The notes under the pieces: model-generated
The model's database searches: none
Seen by the model: only the letters and a program-made list of their open reading frames with translations
What the model was told of the DNA's origin: nothing
NCBI GenBank assembly: GCA_035575095.1
Contig: DATLYF010000136.1
Span: 1 to 20,079 of the forward strand
Length of the DNA stretch: 20,079 nt
DNA from: DATLYF01 sp035575095
Lineage (GTDB): Bacteria; Pseudomonadota; Gammaproteobacteria; Competibacterales; Competibacteraceae
Direction: 5' to 3'
Position numbers and translations under genes: made by a program
Part shown: positions 14,880-20,079 of the stretch, piece by piece
Numbering within the stretch: the stretch's first letter is position 1
Layout: each line of letters opens with the position of its first letter

Positions 14880-14903
14880 GGGACCCGCCCGGCGGCGGGT
14901 CCC
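14880..14903. other. Strong hairpin after the VC_2705-type symporter gene
   Basis: GGGACCCGCC (14880-14889) and GGCGGGTCCC (14894-14903) form a perfect 10-bp G+C stem with a four-base loop, 13 nt past the symporter stop. No T-run follows on the minus strand. It could partly terminate, or protect the 3' end of the symporter mRNA. Confidence 0.55.
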
Positions 14904-14916
14904 AGGATGATAGCGC

Positions 14917-16680
14917 TCAGGCGCGCTCGGGTTCCAGGTTGGGGTAGCGCACGCTGTGTATCAGCGCTTGCACCTCTTGATCTGGCGCCTTGGTCAGCAG
15001 GCTCACCACGATGATGGTGAGGAAGCCGGCCGGGATGCCGAACACGCCGGCGGCAATCGAATTGATGCCGAACCAGGGCTCCATATACTTGGGCAGTCCC
15101 ATGAAGCCCGAGGTCGTCAGCACATAGAACAGCGTCAAGCCGAAGCCGACCAGCATGCCGGCGATGGCGCCCTCCTTGGTCGCCCGCGGCCAGAAAATAC
15201 CCAGCACCAGCGCCGGGAAGAACGCCGCACCGGCAATCGAGAAGGCCCAGGACACGAACACCAGGATGCCCGACGGCGCCGTCGAGGCCACGTAGGCGGC
15301 GATGGCGGCAACGATCAGCAGCAGGGTGCGGGCCACCATCAGACGACGGGTGGTGGTGGCGCTGGGATCGATCATCTTGTAGTAGAGGTCGTGAGACAGC
15401 GCGTTGGAGATGGTCAGCAGCAGGCCGTCGGCGGTGGAGAGCGCCGCGGACAGGCCGCCGGCGGCCACCAGACCAGCCACCACATAGGGCAGCCCCGCGA
15501 TCTCCGGAGTCGCCAGCACGATGGCGTCAGGGTTCAGGGTCAGCTCCGCCACCTGCAGGATGCCGTCGCCATTATCGTCTTTGATGGTGATCAGCCCCAG
15601 GTTGCCCCAGTTGGTCACCCAGGCCGGCAGGTTGGCGATGGCCTGGCCGATGACGTGTTTGTACACCTCCAGCTTGGCAAACGCGGCATAGGCGGGGGCG
15701 GAGAAGTAGAGCAGGAAGATGCAGAACAGCGACCAGCCCACCGAGACACGCGCCTCACGCACACTGGGCGTGGTGTAGAAGCGCATCAGGATATGGGGCA
15801 AGGCGGCGGTGCCGATCATCAGGCAGAACACCAGGCCGATGAAGTTGGCCTGACTCATCTGCACGAAGGGCTGCGCGTAGGGCTTGGTCACGCCTAAGAC
15901 CGGTTCCAGGGCGGCGATCTCGGCCAGCGCCTGACCGTACATGAGCTGCGGGATGGGTACCCCGGTCAGGCGGTAGGAGAGCCACACGATGGGCACCAGA
16001 TAAGCGATGATCAGCACGATGTACTGGGCGACCTGGGTCCAGGTCACGGCGCGCATGCCGCCCAGCATGGAGCACACCAGAATGCCGGCCACGCCCACCC
16101 AAGTGCCGTACTCGATAGGGATCTCCAGGAAGCGTGAGGTGATGATGCCAGCGCCCTTGATCTGCGCCACCACATAGGTGAAGGAGGCGGTGATGGCGGC
16201 GACGATGCCGATAGCGCGGGCGACGTTGCCGCCGTAGCGGGCACCGAGAAAGTCAGGGATGGTGAACTGGCCGAACTTGCGCAGATAGGGCGCCAGGAAC
16301 AACGCCACCAGCACGTAGCCGCCGGTCCAGCCCATGATATAGGCCAGGCCATCGTAGCCCAGGGCGTACAGCGAGCCGGCCATGCCGATGAAGGAGGCCG
16401 CCGACATCCAATCGGAGCCCACCGCCATGCCGTTGAACACCGCCGGTACGCGCCGTCCGGCGACGTAGTACTCGGCCACGTCGGAGGTGCGGCTGATAAC
16501 ACCGATCAGGGCATAGAGACCGATGGTGGCGGCCAGGAACACCCAACCGATGATCTTGGGCGCCAGCCCGAGCTGCTCTAGGATCGCCAGCACCACCACG
16601 AACAGCAAAAAGCCGCCGGTGAACAGGCCGTAGATGCGCCCCAGGTTGTCGATGAAGGAATTGCCGGTCTTGCTGGCCAT
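14917..16680 (-). CDS. VC_2705-type sodium:solute symporter, large subunit
   Basis: The 587-residue protein belongs to the SLC5/SSS sodium:solute symporters, close to ActP. It has about 13 hydrophobic helices and the family blocks AEYYVAGRRVPAVFNGMAVG (block 71-90 in the longer frame), SDWMSAASFIGMAG, VVAQIKGAG, GTAALPHILMRFYT and SAALSTADGLLLTISNALSHD. The probable substrate is a short carboxylate such as acetate or lactate. The neighbouring DUF4212 gene is diagnostic of the two-component VC_2705 subfamily. A loop at about residues 368-379 reads DDNGDGILQVAE, a full EF-hand calcium-loop pattern. The ATG at 16680 follows GGAGGG; an upstream TTG is less likely. The start lies only 2 nt past the stop of the small subunit, so translation is probably coupled. 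Confidence 0.93.
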   Translation of the reverse strand: MASKTGNSFIDNLGRIYGLFTGGFLLFVVVLAILEQLGLAPKIIGWVFLAATIGLYALIGVISRTSDVAEYYVAGRRVPAVFNGMAVGSDWMSAASFIGMAGSLYALGYDGLAYIMGWTGGYVLVALFLAPYLRKFGQFTIPDFLGARYGGNVARAIGIVAAITASFTYVVAQIKGAGIITSRFLEIPIEYGTWVGVAGILVCSMLGGMRAVTWTQVAQYIVLIIAYLVPIVWLSYRLTGVPIPQLMYGQALAEIAALEPVLGVTKPYAQPFVQMSQANFIGLVFCLMIGTAALPHILMRFYTTPSVREARVSVGWSLFCIFLLYFSAPAYAAFAKLEVYKHVIGQAIANLPAWVTNWGNLGLITIKDDNGDGILQVAELTLNPDAIVLATPEIAGLPYVVAGLVAAGGLSAALSTADGLLLTISNALSHDLYYKMIDPSATTTRRLMVARTLLLIVAAIAAYVASTAPSGILVFVSWAFSIAGAAFFPALVLGIFWPRATKEGAIAGMLVGFGLTLFYVLTTSGFMGLPKYMEPWFGINSIAAGVFGIPAGFLTIIVVSLLTKAPDQEVQALIHSVRYPNLEPERA

Positions 16681-16682
16681 GC

Positions 16683-16943
16683 TCAACCCTCCTCTGCCAC
16701 ACCATAGTCGCGGTCGAGCTTGTTCATGTGCCTGGCGTAGAAGGCGATGATCGCCACGTACACCACCAGGGCGCCCTGGGCCCCGATGTAGTAGGCCAGC
16801 GGGAAGCCAAGGAAGGTGACCTGGTTGATGGGCACGGCGAAGAAGGCCACCACATAGGTGACCACGAACCAGATCGCCAGCAGGATCGCGGTAAGTTGTA
16901 GGTTCTTCTGCCAGTATTCGCGCATTCTCGATGTTATTTGCAC
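16683..16943 (-). CDS. DUF4212 symporter small subunit
   Basis: This 86-residue protein has two membrane helices (about 17-38 and 47-70) separated by a short loop with VPINQVTFLGFPLAYY, and a charged C-terminus (ARHMNKLDRDYGVAEEG). It matches the DUF4212 small subunit that accompanies VC_2705-type symporters. The start chosen is GTG at 16943, five bases after AAGGAGG; an ATG at 16925 is a fallback. The partner ActP system uses the unrelated but analogous DUF485 subunit, also a two-helix protein. Confidence 0.92.
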   Translation of the reverse strand: MQITSRMREYWQKNLQLTAILLAIWFVVTYVVAFFAVPINQVTFLGFPLAYYIGAQGALVVYVAIIAFYARHMNKLDRDYGVAEEG

Positions 16944-17009
16944 GACAGCCTCCTTATACAAGTGTGGTTGTTATTGGATAAGACCCGGCATCCTGCCCGA
17001 TGGTCACCC

Positions 17010-17033
17010 GCCCTGCAGGCCAGAGGGCAGGGC
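17010..17033. other. Hairpin in the leader of the DUF4212 gene
   Basis: GCCCTGC (17010-17016) and GCAGGGC (17027-17033) form a perfect 7-bp stem with a 10-nt loop, between a small ORF and the DUF4212 start. No T-run follows, so it is not an obvious terminator. Confidence 0.4.
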
Positions 17034-17046
17034 CAGCTTCTTCTCC

Positions 17047-17283
17047 TTATGGTGTCGGCACGGCCAACGTCTGGAAATCGCTGGCCAGGCCGCTCTGCTG
17101 GTCGTTGAAAGGGGGGTAGTGAGTAGAATCGATGCCCCGGAGATCGGGAGCGGCACCGTGCTCCATGTCGGCAACCTGGGTGAGCCGGCACTCAGGCACG
17201 CCGGATGAATGTCGCGCCGAGCGGCGCTGGAGGAGACGGATAGCGGCGCAGCCTGCGCCGGGCAGATGACGAGATTTCTCCAT
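17047..17283 (-). CDS. Possible small gene in the symporter leader (78 aa)
   Basis: An ORF of 78 codons begins with ATG at 17283, four bases after a perfect GAGGAG. It lies about 64 nt downstream of the transcription start predicted from the sigma-54 element and would be the first gene of the DUF4212-symporter operon. The product (MEKSRHLPGAGCAAIRLLQR..., ending QTLAVPTP) has no membrane helix, no signal peptide and no motif I recognise. Its third-position G+C is only moderate, so coding use is doubtful. The best evidence is the ribosome binding site and position. It could equally be untranslated leader. The rest of 16944-17357 contains no other supported gene. Confidence 0.33.
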   Translation of the reverse strand: MEKSRHLPGAGCAAIRLLQRRSARHSSGVPECRLTQVADMEHGAAPDLRGIDSTHYPPFNDQQSGLASDFQTLAVPTP

Positions 17284-17357
17284 GCTTCTCCTCGGCGACG
17301 GCTCTGGTTATGGTGGCTCGGGGCCGCTATGGTCTGCCGTCTTTTGGGACGTTATTC

Positions 17358-17373
17358 AGCAAAGTCCATGCCG
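17358..17373 (-). promoter_or_regulatory. Sigma-54 (-24/-12) promoter for the DUF4212-symporter operon
   Basis: On the minus strand CGGCATG-N4-TTGCT matches the sigma-54 consensus TGGCACG-N4-TTGC(A/T) at 10 of 12 positions, including the essential GG and GC with exactly 10 bp between them. Transcription would start near 17347, leaving a long leader of about 400 nt before DUF4212. A tandem palindrome pair 72 bp or more upstream would serve as the enhancer. Confidence 0.65.
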
Positions 17374-17391
17374 AAGTCTGCGGGTCTTGGT

Positions 17392-17404
17392 AATCAAGTG
17401 GATA
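17392..17404 (+). promoter_or_regulatory. Possible IHF site
   Basis: AATCAA-GTGG-ATA matches the IHF consensus WATCAA-N4-TTR at all but one position. It lies between the predicted -24 element (17372) and the enhancer palindromes (17437 on), where IHF commonly bends DNA at sigma-54 promoters. One match to a short degenerate motif is weak evidence by itself. Confidence 0.4.
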
Positions 17405-17436
17405 GGCTGCTGCCGTGAGTACGGTGAGACAAGGCT

Positions 17437-17474
17437 GTTACCTTGGGTAACGCATTACCGTTACCTAAGGTAAC
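17437..17474. promoter_or_regulatory. Tandem palindromes GTTACC-N3-GGTAAC (enhancer-like) upstream of the DUF4212 operon
   Basis: Two 15-bp palindromes, GTTACCTTGGGTAAC (17437-17451) and GTTACCTAAGGTAAC (17460-17474), have centres 23 bp apart. They look like sites for two dimers of one regulator, placed about 97 and 120 bp upstream of the predicted sigma-54 start. The same pair, with the same spacing, recurs at 20041-20078 ahead of the actP operon. The regulator is not identified. Confidence 0.8.
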
Positions 17475-17483
17475 AATCGGTGG

Positions 17484-17503
17484 GCGAGACAAGGCGAGAC
17501 AAG
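17484..17503 (+). repeat. Tandem 10-bp repeat GCGAGACAAG
   Basis: Two perfect copies of GCGAGACAAG (17484-17493, 17494-17503) lie next to the actP terminator. A further GAGACAAG is at 17426-17433, so copies flank the palindrome pair on both sides. The role is unknown; they could be accessory binding sites or slippage products. Confidence 0.6.
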
Positions 17504-17533
17504 AAAAACCCCGGATGGCAGTGCCACCCGGGG
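17504..17533 (-). terminator. Terminator of the yjcH-actP operon
   Basis: On the minus strand CCCCGG (17528-17533) pairs with CCGGGG (17509-17514) around an inner TGGCA/TGCCA helix, and TTTTT follows (17504-17508). It lies about 40 nt beyond the actP stop and insulates the next operon's enhancer region from actP transcription. Confidence 0.87.
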
Positions 17534-17574
17534 GCGCCCCCGGCGAGTTCGGGGCGTAAAAGCGGCTCAGTGCC

Positions 17575-19482
<1,908 letters not shown>

Positions 19483-19499
19483 GGTGGACTTCCCTCAGC

Positions 19500-19817
19500 T
19501 CAGAGGCGCGACAGGTAGTCGCGGGCGAGTTCCTCGGCCATGGCGTCGAACTCGCGGTTGGCGCGGCTGGAGTAGTAGAAGGCCACCCCCCAGGCCACCA
19601 CGAACTCGCTCAGGGCGAACAGCAGGCCGATGTTCACCGGCCCCCACACCTGGGTCTTGAACAGGCCCGGAAAGTAGGCGGCACCGATCGGCAACAAGAA
19701 ATAGAAGATGATCGAAAACACCATCAGGCCGGTCAGGAATGCGGTCTTGCGGCGGTGCAGGGTCTGGAAGCGTGGGTCGGCGTCGATCGCCGCCCAGTCG
19801 ATGGCCTTGGCTTGCAT
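19500..19817 (-). CDS. yjcH: DUF485 membrane protein (YjcH), ActP partner
   Basis: This 105-residue protein has two membrane helices (about 26-47 and 60-81) flanked by charged ends, with the DUF485 features DPRFQTLHRRKTAF, NIGLLFALSEFVVAWGVAFYYSSRANREFD. In E. coli yjcH lies between acs and actP in the acetate-use operon; here acs is not next to it within the window. GAGGAG precedes the ATG by 6 nt. Its role with ActP is not well established; a small accessory subunit is the usual assumption. Confidence 0.95.
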   Translation of the reverse strand: MQAKAIDWAAIDADPRFQTLHRRKTAFLTGLMVFSIIFYFLLPIGAAYFPGLFKTQVWGPVNIGLLFALSEFVVAWGVAFYYSSRANREFDAMAEELARDYLSRL

Positions 19818-19831
19818 CGTGTTCTCCTCTT

Positions 19832-19847
19832 AGTGGTCGAGTGGTCG
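19832..19847 (+). repeat. Tandem octamer AGTGGTCG in the yjcH leader
   Basis: AGTGGTCG occurs twice in direct succession just upstream of the yjcH ribosome binding site. It might be a slippage repeat; no function can be given. Confidence 0.5.
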
Positions 19848-19862
19848 ATTAAGCGGGAAACT

Positions 19863-19891
19863 TGAAAAAGGGGACCGGCCCGAAGGCCGGT
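19863..19891 (-). other. UUCG hairpin with C5U5 tail in the yjcH-actP leader
   Basis: On the minus strand ACCGGCC-TTCG-GGCCGGT forms a perfect 7-bp stem with a very stable UUCG tetraloop, followed by CCCCC and TTTTT. Because the U-run is set back by five C, termination efficiency is uncertain. It sits inside the leader expected from the sigma-54 start (about 19939), so it may act as an attenuator. A second hairpin, TGACGGG/CCCGTCA (19910-19930), lies just before it. Alternatively it ends a gene upstream of the window. Confidence 0.5.
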
Positions 19892-19949
19892 AAACGCCAC
19901 ATCTGCCCTTGACGGGTGCACGGCCCGTCATTGTTTTGACCCTATTAAC

Positions 19950-19965
19950 AGCAGGATTCGGGCCA
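19950..19965 (-). promoter_or_regulatory. Sigma-54 (-24/-12) promoter for the yjcH-actP operon
   Basis: On the minus strand TGGCCCG-N4-CTGCT matches TGGCACG-N4-TTGC(A/T) at 10 of 12 positions, with GG and GC separated by exactly 10 bp. Transcription would start near 19939, about 120 nt upstream of yjcH. The palindrome pair at 20041-20078 lies 84 bp and more upstream of the -24 element. Confidence 0.68.
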
Positions 19966-20040
19966 ATTTTAAAAAATCGTTGTTATTCAGTTGGATGTGA
20001 ATTCTCTAGATGCTTCGGAATGGGGCGAGGTAGTGGATGT

Positions 20041-20078
20041 GTTACGGCAGGTAACAAACTTATGTTTCCTGGGGTAAC
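20041..20078. promoter_or_regulatory. Tandem palindromes GTTACC-N3-GGTAAC (enhancer-like) upstream of yjcH-actP
   Basis: Two 15-bp palindromes, GTTACGGCAGGTAAC (20041-20055) and GTTTCCTGGGGTAAC (20064-20078), each differ from GTTACC-N3-GGTAAC by one arm base. Their centres are 23 bp apart, exactly as in the pair ahead of the DUF4212 operon. They would lie about 109 and 132 bp upstream of the predicted sigma-54 start. The window ends one base later, so further copies beyond it cannot be seen. Confidence 0.75.
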
Positions 20079-20079
20079 A

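Noticed and set aside
16999..17014. A second GG-N10-GC on the minus strand nearer the DUF4212 gene
   Set aside because: Bases around the GG and GC do not match the sigma-54 consensus (no TGGCAC or TTGC), unlike the element at 17358-17373.

Overview
The window (20,079 bases, high G+C) comes from a gammaproteobacterium. The gene order around the housekeeping genes follows the E. coli and Pseudomonas pattern: ftsY-rpoH divergent from rsmD, then coaD, a YfhL-type ferredoxin and mutM; then rpmB-rpmG next to radC, with coaBC-dut-argB on the other side. Many proteins align over their length with remembered E. coli or P. aeruginosa proteins. A Chromatiales-like or Pseudomonas-relative lineage would fit, but the sequence alone does not settle it.

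Layout. Bases 1-176 hold a 5S rRNA and its terminator, the end of an rRNA operon. Bases 333-4954 carry rpoH and ftsY (minus strand) against rsmD, coaD and fdx (plus), then mutM (minus). Bases 5010-8790 carry membrane-lipid and stress genes: cyclopropane fatty acid synthase (minus) divergent from a DesA-type acyl desaturase (plus), then msrA (minus) and a glycine-zipper envelope protein (plus). Bases 8911-12851 hold rpmG, rpmB and radC (minus) and coaBC, dut and argB (plus). Bases 12974-14339 carry an orphan ParA-type ATPase and dps. Bases 14387-19817 are all minus strand: a small membrane protein of unknown function and two complete sodium:solute symporter operons, DUF4212 + VC_2705-type symporter and DUF485 (YjcH) + ActP.

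Regulation is the most informative part. (1) A perfect CIRCE operator (HrcA site) lies just upstream of rpoH, which would couple two heat-shock systems. (2) A four-quarter OxyR-type site abuts the predicted dps promoter. (3) Each symporter operon is preceded by a sigma-54 type -24/-12 element and, further upstream, by a pair of 15-bp palindromes of the form GTTACC-N3-GGTAAC. In both cases the two palindrome centres are exactly 23 bp apart. The shared layout predicts joint control of the two carboxylate uptake systems by one enhancer-binding activator not encoded in this window.

The remaining genes are ordinary housekeeping functions: coenzyme A synthesis (coaD, coaBC), ribosome assembly (rsmD, rpmB, rpmG), DNA and nucleotide hygiene (mutM, dut), arginine synthesis (argB) and oxidative-damage defence (msrA, dps). 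No mobile element, CRISPR array, prophage or tRNA gene was seen. A novel multi-gene system is not evident; the paired symporter regulon is the best candidate for something undescribed.
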